A DNA stretch of 42,373 nt from the IMG/VR virus record IMGVR_UViG_3300047546_001448, positions 1 to 42,373 of that record; one strand, written 5' to 3'. This stretch comes from a virus. Both the position numbers and the translations under genes were made by a program. Position 1 is the first letter of the stretch. Every line of letters begins with the position of its first letter. This document shows, piece after piece, positions 1-7,655 of the stretch. The notes under the pieces were generated by a model. It was not told the origin of the DNA, did no database searches, and was given only the letters and a program-made list of their open reading frames with translations.

Positions 1-360
1 GCAATTAATTCTGGTTACGATGTTGAGATAGATTTTTGGGTGGTAGATAATTTATTATATTTGGGCCATGACTATCCTCAATATAAAATTGATCAATTTT
101 TTTTAGACTCATATATAAAAAAAATATGGCTGCATTGTAAAAATCTAGATGCATTGAATTATGTAGTCAATAAACCAAAATATTATAAAGGATTTTGGCA
201 TGAAAATGACAAATATACAATAACAACAAATCATTATATTTGGACGTATCCTGGCATGCCAGTAACAAACAAAAGTATTTTAGTACATCTTAATAGGCCA
301 GAAAACAATATACCAGATTTTATTGCTGGAGTTTGCAGCGACTACGTAGGTCTGATATAA
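1..360 (+). CDS. Glycerophosphodiester phosphodiesterase-like protein, 5' partial
   Basis: The reading frame is open from the first base, so the start lies outside the window; about 119 residues remain. The segments GYDVEIDFW, LGHDYPQY, a Trp-x-His-Cys-Lys-Asn stretch, FWHENDKYT, IWTYPG and a terminal CSDYVG recall the GDPD/PI-PLC-like barrel proteins found in phages and bacteria, which hydrolyse glycerophosphodiesters. The catalytic N-terminal His-Arg-Gly motif would be upstream and cannot be checked. First of a run of plus-strand genes. Family assignment is from memory of conserved blocks. Confidence 0.5.
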   Translation, partial: AINSGYDVEIDFWVVDNLLYLGHDYPQYKIDQFFLDSYIKKIWLHCKNLDALNYVVNKPKYYKGFWHENDKYTITTNHYIWTYPGMPVTNKSILVHLNRPENNIPDFIAGVCSDYVGLI

Positions 361-367
361 TTAAATT

Positions 368-544
368 ATGAATAATAAACAATATTTAGATTTTATAAGA
401 CAAAAAAATAAAGAAATAATGTCTAAATGTTTTTATTGTGAAGGATTTGCTATCACCATAATAGCAGATGGATATTCTATTCGTCCTGTATGTAAAAATC
501 ATGACGAAAGAACTATTGATGAAATCGAGGAAGAAATAGAATGA
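368..544 (+). CDS. Small Cys-containing protein, putative zinc-binding
   Basis: 58 residues, too short for usual ORF cut-offs. It has a CFYC pair at residues 21-24 and a later Cys-Lys-Asn-His cluster (C48, H51), a spacing suggestive of one zinc site, then an acidic tail. Its TGA overlaps the ATG of the next gene by 4 bp (ATGA), indicating translational coupling. Function unknown; it resembles other Cys-pair microproteins in this window (19275-19397, 31204-31314). Confidence 0.6.
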   Translation: MNNKQYLDFIRQKNKEIMSKCFYCEGFAITIIADGYSIRPVCKNHDERTIDEIEEEIE

Positions 545-1299
545 TTATTCAGATTATAGGATTGCCTGGTTCAGGAAAAACAGCATTGGCTGTAGCACTT
601 AAAGAACGAATTAATGCTATTCATTTAAATGCAGATGAAGTTAGATCTACTGTTAATTCAGACCTTTCGTTTACACCTGAAGATAGAATTGAACAAGCCA
701 GACGCATGGGAGAAATGGCACGTCTTATTGCAAAACAAAATGTTGCTCCAGTAATTGTTGATTTCATTTGTCCTACAGAAGAAACACGAGAAGCCTTTGG
801 AGACGCAGACTTGGTGGTTTGGGTTGACAGAATTAAACATAGCAGATTTGAAAATACAAATAAGATCTGGGAAGAGCCTAGAATTTTTGATTTAAGAATA
901 TTAGATGGATACACAATAGAGCAAGAAGTTAATACTGTAATACAGGCTGGAGGTTTGTTTGATTGGTCCGCTCCAACTACCCTGCAACTTGGACGCTATC
1001 AACCTTGGCACGAAGGGCATCAAGCATTAAAAGAAGAAGCACACAAAAGAACTAATCAGGTATTGGTTGGTGTCCGTAATACATACAAGACATCAGAAAA
1101 AGATCCTTTACAGTATAGCGAGGTAGAAAATTATATTAAACAAGATAATCCTTTTAAAGATACTCTTGTATTAAGACTGCCCAATATTACAAACATTGTC
1201 TATGGTCGTGATGTTGGATATAAAATTGAGCAAGTAGATTTGGGGGCAGACATTCATGCTATATCGGCTACGCAAAAACGTAAAGAAATGGGTATCTAA
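541..1299 (+). CDS. Fused adenylylsulfate kinase-like / nucleotidyltransferase protein
   Basis: 252 residues in two domains. Residues 1-140 carry a P-loop (GLPGSGKT, 7-14) and the layout of APS-kinase-type small kinases, which phosphorylate adenylylsulfate to PAPS. Residues 150-252 form a cytidylyltransferase-like fold: GRYQPWHEGH contains the nucleotide-binding HxGH, and ISATQKRKEM near the C-terminus resembles the ISSTxxR signature. Kinase-first order is the reverse of NadR. It overlaps the upstream gene by 4 bp and is followed by DUF2061, a family often found with sulfate-activation genes. It may supply PAPS to the sulfotransferases encoded downstream (inference). An NMN or other small-molecule adenylyltransferase role is the alternative. 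Confidence 0.75.
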   Translation: MIIQIIGLPGSGKTALAVALKERINAIHLNADEVRSTVNSDLSFTPEDRIEQARRMGEMARLIAKQNVAPVIVDFICPTEETREAFGDADLVVWVDRIKHSRFENTNKIWEEPRIFDLRILDGYTIEQEVNTVIQAGGLFDWSAPTTLQLGRYQPWHEGHQALKEEAHKRTNQVLVGVRNTYKTSEKDPLQYSEVENYIKQDNPFKDTLVLRLPNITNIVYGRDVGYKIEQVDLGADIHAISATQKRKEMGI

Positions 1300-1341
1300 G
1301 ATATTAGATAAAATAGGCAACGATAAACTGGAGTGGCCTTC

Positions 1342-1545
1342 ATGAACGTATCTAAATCTAGATCAGCAGCAAAGGCTATAACGTGGAGAATTGTTGGAAC
1401 AACAGATACATTTTTAGTATCATATTTTGTTACTAAAAAACCTTTTGTGGCAGCAAGTATAGCAAGCCTAGAAGTTTTAACAAAAACTATACTTTATTAT
1501 TTTCATGAACGTGGATGGAATAAAGTACAATGGGGTAGAAAATAA
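1342..1545 (+). CDS. DUF2061 family small membrane protein
   Basis: 67 residues. An earlier in-frame GTG exists at 1333, but the GGAG at 1330-1333 lies 8 nt before this ATG and decides the start. The sequence (RSAAKAITWRIVGTTDT, a hydrophobic middle, then KTILYYFHERGWNKVQWG) matches the two-helix DUF2061 family, whose members sit beside or are fused to adenylylsulfate kinase genes. The biochemical role is unknown. The stop shares one base with the next ATG. Confidence 0.8.
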   Translation: MNVSKSRSAAKAITWRIVGTTDTFLVSYFVTKKPFVAASIASLEVLTKTILYYFHERGWNKVQWGRK

Positions 1546-1781
1546 TGTACACAGATGCTATGCGTACGGCTTTTAGGTCACTAGATCATTTTGCTCCAAA
1601 AGGATTTAGATTAGAGTTAGTAGACAATGATAGTTTTATAACTGTAAGAGCATCAGAAAAATCTTTTATGTCTTTACTTGACGAAGATAAGCGCCGTGCT
1701 GTAGAATATATGGTAAGAGTTAAAAAGGCTCTTGAGGACAATGGCGCAGTTGTTCTTTTAGTCCGTGAAGGCGGTAAGTAA
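1545..1781 (+). CDS. Hypothetical protein
   Basis: 78 residues, no recognised family. It is mixed alpha/beta by eye, with a charged centre (LLDEDKRRAVEYMVRVKKAL) likely to form an amphipathic helix. It starts on the last base of the DUF2061 stop codon and ends just before the next start, so it belongs to the same operon. Confidence 0.65.
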   Translation: MYTDAMRTAFRSLDHFAPKGFRLELVDNDSFITVRASEKSFMSLLDEDKRRAVEYMVRVKKALEDNGAVVLLVREGGK

Positions 1782-1782
1782 C

Positions 1783-2280
1783 ATGCAAACATTTTTACCA
1801 TCTAAAGATTTTATTCAGTGTGCTAAAATATTAGATTCAAAACGCCTTAATAAACAAATTCTAGAATGTTATCAAATTCTTAATGTATTATCTGGTAAAT
1901 CTCCTACAGGCGGATGGCGAAACCATCCAGCAGTTCTGATGTGGAAAGGGTTTGAGCGTGGTTTATGGGCTTATGTTCAGGCGATGATTAGTGAAGCCAA
2001 ATCTCGTGGTATCAAGACAGAAAATAACGAAGCAAATCTTAACGCATTAAAAAATCAATGTTGGGATAATTGGGGTAGCAATACTCCTTCATTTTGGTTT
2101 GATGATAATAAGTTATCAAGAATTACCACTACGCATAGGGTTAGTTTGTTTAATAAAGATCCATTGTATTATGCAAGATTTCAAACACATGCAAATAGTT
2201 TTTTTAATTCTCCTTGCTGTCCTGACCGCAAATTACCATGCAAATATTATTGGCCAACACATGAGGCTTTAAATGCTTGA
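1783..2280 (+). CDS. MSMEG_6728-like / pyrimidine-dimer DNA glycosylase-like protein
   Basis: 165 residues from the ATG at 1783; a GTG at 1765 in the same frame would lie inside the previous gene and is less likely. The N-terminus MQTFLPSKDF, KILDSKRLNKQ and WRNHPAVLMWKG matches the actinobacterial MSMEG_6728 family, related to phage-T4-type pyrimidine dimer DNA glycosylases (Pyr_excise). The expected role is repair of UV-damaged DNA, which fits a phage of sunlit water. Two C-terminal cysteines (PCCPDRKLPC) are a lineage feature. Overlaps the next start by 8 bp. Confidence 0.72.
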   Translation: MQTFLPSKDFIQCAKILDSKRLNKQILECYQILNVLSGKSPTGGWRNHPAVLMWKGFERGLWAYVQAMISEAKSRGIKTENNEANLNALKNQCWDNWGSNTPSFWFDDNKLSRITTTHRVSLFNKDPLYYARFQTHANSFFNSPCCPDRKLPCKYYWPTHEALNA

Positions 2281-2635
2281 TTTATTAATTTTTATTTTTG
2301 TCGTAATAATTATTACTGGTGCAGTAATTGAAAACATAAGATTAAAAAATAAAAATATTGAGTTAATGTTTTTATTAGCACAGTCAACATTAGATATAAC
2401 TGCTATTAAAGATAAAATAAGTAGCCAAGATAGTGATACAGAAAAAGATCATTTTATTACATTCTTAAATGATACAAGAGAAATGGCATATAAATATATT
2501 GAGGATTTGCAAAATGAATTAATAATTTTTGCTAAAGTATTAGACAATGAATCTGAGTTACCAAATGATCTATCAGTTCCACGAATAAAAAAGGCTTTTG
2601 AGCAAATAGAAAAAATGAGGCCAAGTGAAGACTGA
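2273..2635 (+). CDS. Single-pass membrane protein with coiled-coil tail
   Basis: 120 residues. A strongly hydrophobic N-terminal segment (residues 2-19, Leu/Ile/Val/Phe rich) should anchor it in the membrane; the rest is charged and helical. No family is recognised. It overlaps both neighbours, which couples it to the tryptophan halogenase gene. Topology is predicted by eye only. Confidence 0.6.
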   Translation: MLDLLIFIFVVIIITGAVIENIRLKNKNIELMFLLAQSTLDITAIKDKISSQDSDTEKDHFITFLNDTREMAYKYIEDLQNELIIFAKVLDNESELPNDLSVPRIKKAFEQIEKMRPSED

Positions 2636-4163
2636 TAAGATAGTTATTGTTGGCGGTGGATCAGCAGGTTGGATGACAGCATCTGCTTTAATAAAAGCAT
2701 ATCCAGAAAAAGATATATGTTTAGTTGAAAGCAAAGACATTCCAATAATTGGTGTTGGCGAAAGTACTACTTTTGAAATAAATGGATTTTTTAATTTTTT
2801 GGGTATTGACTATGCAAGTATTATGAAATATACTAATGCTTCATATAAAGTTGCAATTGGTTTTACTAATTTTAAAACAAAAGATTCCCCTACCTTTTAT
2901 TATCCTTTTGGACATCCTAATTTAGACAAAGAACTAACATGTTTTGGATTAGATGATTGGCATTATAAAAAAGCATTTTATCCAGATACTGAGGATCAAG
3001 ATTATGTTAGATACTTTTTCCCACAAGCAAAAAGTATGGAAACAAATAAAATAGTAGTTGATACTATTGAAGACATTCATCCATATCAGCCACACAGAGA
3101 TTTAGCATTGCAAATGGATGCTACTAAGTTAGGTAACTGGCTTGCAGAGTTTTATGCCATACCACGTGGTGTAAAAAGAATTTGGGGTACAGTAGATAAA
3201 ATTAACCCTAGCGATATCGGCATACACTCTTTAGTCTTGGACGATGGAACAGAAATAGTTGCTGACTTATTCGTTGATTGCTCTGGTTTTAATAGTATTT
3301 TATTAGGTAATTTTATGAATGAAAAATTTATCTCAACCGCAGAATTTTTGCCTAATAACAGGGCATGGACAGCCCATATTCCATATACTGATAAAGAAAA
3401 AGAGTTACAAACTTTTACTAATTGTACTGCTATAAACAATGGATGGGTATGGAATATTCCTCTTTGGAATAGAATTGGATCTGGATATGTGTACTGCAAT
3501 GATTTTATAAGTGATGAAGATGCTCTTGAAGAATATAAAAATTATTTAGATTCTAATAAGATGGTTGTTCATAACCCAGAAAGATCAAAATCTTTAACGT
3601 TTAAAAATATAAAAATTCATAATGGATATTATGATAGATTTTGGGTTGGAAATGTAGTTGCCGTAGGATTGGCAGCAGGATTTTTAGAGCCACTTGAAAG
3701 TACTGGTTTATTGCTTACTCATCAAAATTGCTTTACTCTTATAGATGCGCTTCAAAGAAATACAGTAAGCCAATATGATATAGATAATTTTAATTATAAA
3801 ACTAAAACAAGAATAGAAAAAATGTTTGACTTTGTAGGCATGCATTATGCTTTATCTCAAAGAGATGACACAAAATATTGGAAGAGCATTACGTCAAAAC
3901 AATATCCTAAAAATTATTTCAGATCAGACATGCAATGGGCCAATAATAATGTTGATACGATAAAGGCTGGATTTGGTTTAAGACCTTTTTATAATACATA
4001 CATAAGTCTTTTAGAAAGCATGTCAGATCAAAATTATAATATTAAAAGTAAAATGGAAATATATTTTCAGAAAAGAGCAAAAGCAAAAGAAATATGGGAT
4101 AATATTATAGACAATTCTAAAACACATTTTCAGATTTTAAGAGAAAATTTTTATGAAGAATAA
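2625..4163 (+). CDS. Flavin-dependent tryptophan halogenase family protein
   Basis: 512 residues with a GTG start inside the previous gene (11-bp overlap). The FAD-binding Rossmann motif GGGSAGWMTA is at residues 10-19. The WxWxIP signature of flavin-dependent halogenases is present as W274-W276-I278-P279. K75 in the motif ASYKVAIGF and E358 in EPLESTG correspond to the catalytic Lys and Glu of PrnA-type enzymes. Such enzymes use FADH2, O2 and halide to chlorinate or brominate an indole; the substrate can be free Trp or a larger molecule. All key residues are intact, so activity is plausible. A flavin reductase would come from the host. A cyanophage member of this class has been described, but phage copies are rare. 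Confidence 0.9.
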   Translation: MKTDKIVIVGGGSAGWMTASALIKAYPEKDICLVESKDIPIIGVGESTTFEINGFFNFLGIDYASIMKYTNASYKVAIGFTNFKTKDSPTFYYPFGHPNLDKELTCFGLDDWHYKKAFYPDTEDQDYVRYFFPQAKSMETNKIVVDTIEDIHPYQPHRDLALQMDATKLGNWLAEFYAIPRGVKRIWGTVDKINPSDIGIHSLVLDDGTEIVADLFVDCSGFNSILLGNFMNEKFISTAEFLPNNRAWTAHIPYTDKEKELQTFTNCTAINNGWVWNIPLWNRIGSGYVYCNDFISDEDALEEYKNYLDSNKMVVHNPERSKSLTFKNIKIHNGYYDRFWVGNVVAVGLAAGFLEPLESTGLLLTHQNCFTLIDALQRNTVSQYDIDNFNYKTKTRIEKMFDFVGMHYALSQRDDTKYWKSITSKQYPKNYFRSDMQWANNNVDTIKAGFGLRPFYNTYISLLESMSDQNYNIKSKMEIYFQKRAKAKEIWDNIIDNSKTHFQILRENFYEE

Positions 4164-4356
4164 TGTAAATTTAAGGGGTATTCCATCATCATGTTGTCCA
4201 TTATGCGGATCAAAAATAATAAAAGTTAAAGTTATATTTGATCCAGTAGATTATGAAATAGGTATGTATTTTTTAGATGGAGAATGTAACGAATGTGGTG
4301 CTTTAATGACAGTCCCAACTCCATTAGATCATCCAACTAATATAAAAGGAGAATAA
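4153..4356 (+). CDS. Zinc-ribbon protein
   Basis: 67 residues with two Cys pairs (CPLC near residue 15 and CNEC near residue 45) separated by a beta-rich stretch, a classic zinc ribbon. Overlaps the halogenase end by 11 bp and shares a base with the next start. Function unknown. Confidence 0.65.
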   Translation: MKNNVNLRGIPSSCCPLCGSKIIKVKVIFDPVDYEIGMYFLDGECNECGALMTVPTPLDHPTNIKGE

Positions 4357-4514
4357 TGAAAGATATATTGTTATCGGTAATAACAGGTTTTGGATGTGGC
4401 ATTGTATTTGCTGCATTTAAATTACCTGTGCCAGCGCCACCAGTTTTTGCAGGAGTTGCTGGTATAATAGGATTATGGCTAGGCTACGATGCCATAACTA
4501 AGTTCATATCCTAG
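4356..4514 (+). CDS. XapX domain small membrane protein
   Basis: 52 residues. The sequence GxxxGIVFAAFKLPVPAPPV followed by a Gly-rich hydrophobic helix matches the XapX domain, a short two-helix membrane family of unknown role. Preceded by AAAGGAG. Placed directly before the holin-like gene, so a part in membrane disruption at lysis is possible (inference). Confidence 0.75.
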   Translation: MKDILLSVITGFGCGIVFAAFKLPVPAPPVFAGVAGIIGLWLGYDAITKFIS

Positions 4515-4525
4515 GAGGAAAATAC

Positions 4526-4777
4526 ATGGACGCAAAACTAAAAGCAATGTTAGCATCATACGGAAGATCCGTTCTTGGTGCTGCATTAGCACTATATATG
4601 TCTGGGGTTACAGACCCTAAGACTCTTGCATACTCGCTATTGGCAGCAATTGCACCAGTTGCATTAAGAGCAATCAATCCTAATGACACTGCATTTGGCA
4701 GATTACCAGCAGTATCTGTTGTTGAAGAAGCGCTTAAGTCTGTAAAGGCAAAAAAGGCACCAGCAAAAAAGAAGTAA
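4526..4777 (+). CDS. Putative holin-like membrane protein
   Basis: 83 residues with a strong ribosome site (AGGAGG at 4513-4518). Two hydrophobic segments (about residues 14-27 and 36-48) are joined by a short polar turn, and a Lys-rich tail (KAKKAPAKKK) follows. Size, topology and basic tail fit a class II holin. The wording NPNDTAFGR recurs in phage holin-like proteins I know. No endolysin is in view. Last gene before the terminator at 4790. Confidence 0.5.
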   Translation: MDAKLKAMLASYGRSVLGAALALYMSGVTDPKTLAYSLLAAIAPVALRAINPNDTAFGRLPAVSVVEEALKSVKAKKAPAKKK

Positions 4778-4789
4778 TGCTATAGGTGA

Positions 4790-4817
4790 GATGGGTTACT
4801 TTTTATAGTAGCCCATC
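4790..4817 (+). terminator. Rho-independent terminator at convergent gene ends
   Basis: An 11-bp stem with one G-U pair (4790-4800 with 4807-4817) and a 6-nt loop, followed by TTTACTTTTT on the plus strand. It ends the 1-4777 operon. The stop codon of the opposing sulfotransferase gene (4796-4798) lies inside the stem. Confidence 0.85.
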
Positions 4818-5680
4818 TTTACTTTTTCATACAATTCATAATCTAAATTTTGATTTTCTATTATTTGATTCATCATTGATTTAGGTATTTTGTTAATAAA
4901 ATCTTTATTTTTACCAACGTTTTCAAATGGTTTTTGTATTGGCACGGTAACGCCAAATTTTTCTGAAATAATTGTATTTAATTTTGATAAATCTTTTTGA
5001 TTTTCTACAAGTTCAATACAGTTAATATTTTCTAATGCATTATCTATATTGTCATAAACTCTAACTAAATCATGATAAGACAATGCTCTTTTTTGATACT
5101 CTTCGTATGTTATTTTATTTTCACATAACAAATTGTAATTAGCAGTAAGATCTTTGATATTTAATGTGCAAGTAAGATGCTTATGTTGAACATTATCTTG
5201 TCTGGGATCATGCATAAAACAATCTAAATCATCTAGTGTAGGGTTATCCCTTTTATATAAAAAATTACTTAAAAATCTTTCTGTAGGCTCTCTTAATATT
5301 GTATACGTTGTTAACTTTTTATTAAATTTTTTAAATAACTCTATTGGGTATATTCCAAAATGACCACTAATAAAATCACATTTTATCATTTCGTCATCAT
5401 TAATATACTGTAAAAAATTACTATACATTCTTTGTTTATTGAATGCATATAGCAAAGGAATTTTTATAGACATGCCAGAAGTTTTTGGTATATGTAAAAA
5501 ATAAAAAGATTCTTTAGGGCTATATTCTTCATCCCTTATATGCTCAACTCTATAAACTACTTGATTATTTTTTAAAATAAATCCAGGATGTACCATCCAT
5601 GCTGGAAAATTATTTTGTAGACATTCTACCTGATCTTCTAAGTTATATACTGTTTCGTTTATAACTTTTCTTAAAGTCAT
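4796..5680 (-). CDS. Sulfotransferase family protein
   Basis: 294 residues. FLHIPKTSG (61-69) is the 5'-phosphosulfate-binding loop and TILREPTERFLS (127-138) is the 3'-phosphate-binding motif of the Sulfotransfer_2 (heparan-sulfate-2-O type) family. These transfer sulfate from PAPS to hydroxyl or amino groups, usually on carbohydrates. Core motifs are intact. It overlaps the upstream oxygenase gene by 4 bp, so the two are co-translated and may act on the same acceptor. The acceptor is unknown. Confidence 0.85.
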   Translation of the reverse strand: MTLRKVINETVYNLEDQVECLQNNFPAWMVHPGFILKNNQVVYRVEHIRDEEYSPKESFYFLHIPKTSGMSIKIPLLYAFNKQRMYSNFLQYINDDEMIKCDFISGHFGIYPIELFKKFNKKLTTYTILREPTERFLSNFLYKRDNPTLDDLDCFMHDPRQDNVQHKHLTCTLNIKDLTANYNLLCENKITYEEYQKRALSYHDLVRVYDNIDNALENINCIELVENQKDLSKLNTIISEKFGVTVPIQKPFENVGKNKDFINKIPKSMMNQIIENQNLDYELYEKVKMGYYKK

Positions 5681-6369
5681 AGTTTTTTGTCTTCAAACTG
5701 ATATTGAAGGTCTGTTGTATATGGAAACTCTATTTCTGCAAATCTTGTTTGTCTTTCTTTTTCTGATATCTCTGAGAAGAAAGATACAAAGGTATATCTA
5801 ACGCCAGATTTTATTGCATGAATCTTATGCATATAACTATATGCTGAAGGAAATACAAAAAGTTGTCCAGCCTTTGGCTTTATTGTAACTCCAAAATGAA
5901 CAAACTCTAACTCTCCACCCTCGTAATCATCATTTGGATAATACACCATGGATACAGTTCTAGGTGTTCCATATGAATCATCTGCATGCATAGAGAACCA
6001 TTCACCTGGTTCATATCTTGATATTCTCATTGCTTCTCTACTTAATGGTGCAAGGTCCCATTGCCATAAATAGGAATCAATAACTTCTTGAAAATTTTCA
6101 ACAAACTTGGGGTGATTCCAGATCCAACATGTTTCTGATCTTTTCCCATTTAATTCATCATAATAGTCTTCACGAATCCATTTTTTACTACCACGATCAG
6201 AAGATTCCCAAAACTTATCTTCTCTTATTTCTTCGATAAAAGCCATAGAATCTGGCCAAATGTTGTCATAAATATGCATACCAGGAAATGGTGATGAGAA
6301 ATAAAATCTTTCTCCATTTCTGCTTTCTGTAAATCCTTCTTGCTGGTACTTAAATTTAACTGGATCCAT
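5677..6369 (-). CDS. 2OG-Fe(II) oxygenase (prolyl-4-hydroxylase type)
   Basis: 230 residues. The iron triad is H128-x-D130 with a distal His in YMHKIH (H181 or H184), and R191 is placed to bind 2-oxoglutarate. GGELEF (151-156) is typical of P4H-type phage hydroxylases. Such enzymes hydroxylate protein or small-molecule substrates using O2 and 2-oxoglutarate. Translationally coupled to the sulfotransferase downstream. Relatives in the window: 7656-8222 and 36019-36645. Confidence 0.9.
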   Translation of the reverse strand: MDPVKFKYQQEGFTESRNGERFYFSSPFPGMHIYDNIWPDSMAFIEEIREDKFWESSDRGSKKWIREDYYDELNGKRSETCWIWNHPKFVENFQEVIDSYLWQWDLAPLSREAMRISRYEPGEWFSMHADDSYGTPRTVSMVYYPNDDYEGGELEFVHFGVTIKPKAGQLFVFPSAYSYMHKIHAIKSGVRYTFVSFFSEISEKERQTRFAEIEFPYTTDLQYQFEDKKL

Positions 6370-6386
6370 TTCATTTCTCTTTTCTA

Positions 6387-6635
6387 TTATGCCATATTAG
6401 AAAAAGTATGGCACCAGGTCCCGTCTGGCTTTAATGCTAGTGCATGTCTAGAGGACTCATCTTCTGGTAATGTATAGTCAAATGCATCAATAGCAGTTGC
6501 ACCCATTTCTTTTGCTTTGGCTGCAGCGTCTTTTGGATATTCAAAACATTCAATACAAACATCATCTACTAAAAGTGGATACTTGTTATCTTCGCAACCA
6601 AACGAACCACTTCTTTCAACTTTAAAAACAGGCAT
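6387..6635 (-). CDS. Small paralogous protein, copy 1
   Basis: 82 residues, no known family. Clearly related to the next gene upstream: both have FKVxRxGxxxC near the N-terminus, YPL, CF-x2-PKDAA and a GAT-x-I-x-x-FD block. The conserved Cys residues at matching positions suggest a structural role. The two genes abut with one shared base, a tandem duplication. Confidence 0.65.
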   Translation of the reverse strand: MPVFKVERSGSFGCEDNKYPLLVDDVCIECFEYPKDAAAKAKEMGATAIDAFDYTLPEDESSRHALALKPDGTWCHTFSNMA

Positions 6636-6865
6636 TATTTAAGAACCCATTTACCATCTTCTTGAACTACAGTAAATAAAGCATCTGATTCTATGTTATC
6701 AACATCAAAAACAATTATTTCCGTAGCACCAAATTCATCTTTTGCATGATTTGCCGCATCTTTTGGCAAATAAAAACATCCTACCTGCTCATTATCTTTA
6801 TATAGTGGGTATTGTCTTTCACGGCAGGTCCCCGTACCAGCACGTCCTACTTTAAAAGTACTCAT
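6635..6865 (-). CDS. Small paralogous protein, copy 2
   Basis: 76 residues from the ATG at 6865. A GTG two codons upstream overlaps the sulfotransferase stop, but TATAAT lies exactly 6 nt before the ATG, favouring a leaderless start here. Shares the FKVxRxG, YPL, CFYLPKDAA and FGATEI blocks with the gene at 6387-6635. Role unknown. Confidence 0.65.
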   Translation of the reverse strand: MSTFKVGRAGTGTCRERQYPLYKDNEQVGCFYLPKDAANHAKDEFGATEIIVFDVDNIESDALFTVVQEDGKWVLK

Positions 6866-6867
6866 AT

Positions 6868-7623
6868 TCACATTATAGCATATTTTTTCTTGTTAGACAT
6901 AACCTTTTCATAAAGATAGTAATCAGCATGATTTAATTCATTTATTCTATTTACCCAAGAGTCTGGTATAGAAAAATCTAAGGGGTTAGGCCTAGGCGTG
7001 TTATGGCCAGACCATTCGTAGTCTGAAATTGTCTTTGTTAATTTATATTTTTTTTGAAAAAGGGTATTTAGAAAATCGATCAGATTATCTCTATTTTCAA
7101 CAGTCTCTACTATATTAGAGTCCAATGCTTTGTCTATCTCTGAAGAATCAATATTATATTCTACTAAACACCAATTTGATTTCATCTTATCAATAGGTTC
7201 TTCAATTTTATTCCAAAGTTCTACGTTAACATAGCCTAATAAAAATTTTGACTGTATATTAGATGTACCTTTATAATACGATTCATCATATAAAAATTTT
7301 TCCATGTAGGCTTGTGGAGTACCATAGTCAGATCCAACAATCTTTGAATCTACAACAGTAAGACCTTGCCTGTACATAAGCCAAAACCAACTAAGCCACT
7401 GCTCTTTTGGATCTCTTACCAATGAAAAAGAAATTACACCGTCTATATGTTTTTGTGGTAACTGTCCTATGTGTCCAGCAATATATTGTTTATTCTTAAA
7501 ATTATTTACGTCTATTTTATCTGTAGGCTCTATAATATATTTAGAAACTTCTTTATTTTTTTTAATATAATGGTTTATAACTCCGCCAGAGGTTCTTGGA
7601 ATATGATTATGAAAAATTGTCAT
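6868..7623 (-). CDS. Sulfotransferase family protein
   Basis: 251 residues. The PAPS 5'-loop is at the very N-terminus (HNHIPRTSG, 5-13, with Arg in place of the usual Lys) and SLVRDPKEQWLSWF (66-79) is the 3'-phosphate motif. A C-terminal Asp-rich segment with DYYLYEKV resembles the end of the 4796-5680 enzyme. The Lys-to-Arg change at a PAPS-contacting position may alter activity. It starts 6 nt after TACAAT, within a divergent promoter shared with the oxygenase at 7656. Confidence 0.8.
   Translation of the reverse strand: MTIFHNHIPRTSGGVINHYIKKNKEVSKYIIEPTDKIDVNNFKNKQYIAGHIGQLPQKHIDGVISFSLVRDPKEQWLSWFWLMYRQGLTVVDSKIVGSDYGTPQAYMEKFLYDESYYKGTSNIQSKFLLGYVNVELWNKIEEPIDKMKSNWCLVEYNIDSSEIDKALDSNIVETVENRDNLIDFLNTLFQKKYKLTKTISDYEWSGHNTPRPNPLDFSIPDSWVNRINELNHADYYLYEKVMSNKKKYAIM
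6872..6877 (-). promoter_or_regulatory. -10 element inside the end of the sulfotransferase gene
   Basis: TATAAT on the minus strand, preceded by TGC (extended -10), 6 nt before the ATG at 6865. It overlaps the last sense codons (GCT ATA ATG) of the upstream gene. Leaderless architecture. Confidence 0.55.
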
Positions 7624-7629
7624 TAAATA

Positions 7630-7649
7630 ATTGTACCATATGATACAAT
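7630..7649. promoter_or_regulatory. Overlapping divergent leaderless promoters in a 20-bp palindrome
   Basis: A near-perfect palindrome places TACAAT on the minus strand at 7635-7630 and TACAAT on the plus strand at 7644-7649, 8 bp apart. Each lies 6 nt before its own ATG (7623 minus, 7656 plus). The two polymerase footprints overlap, so only one gene should fire at a time from a template. The 9950-9969 element has the same geometry. Confidence 0.65.
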
Positions 7650-7655
7650 AAAGTT

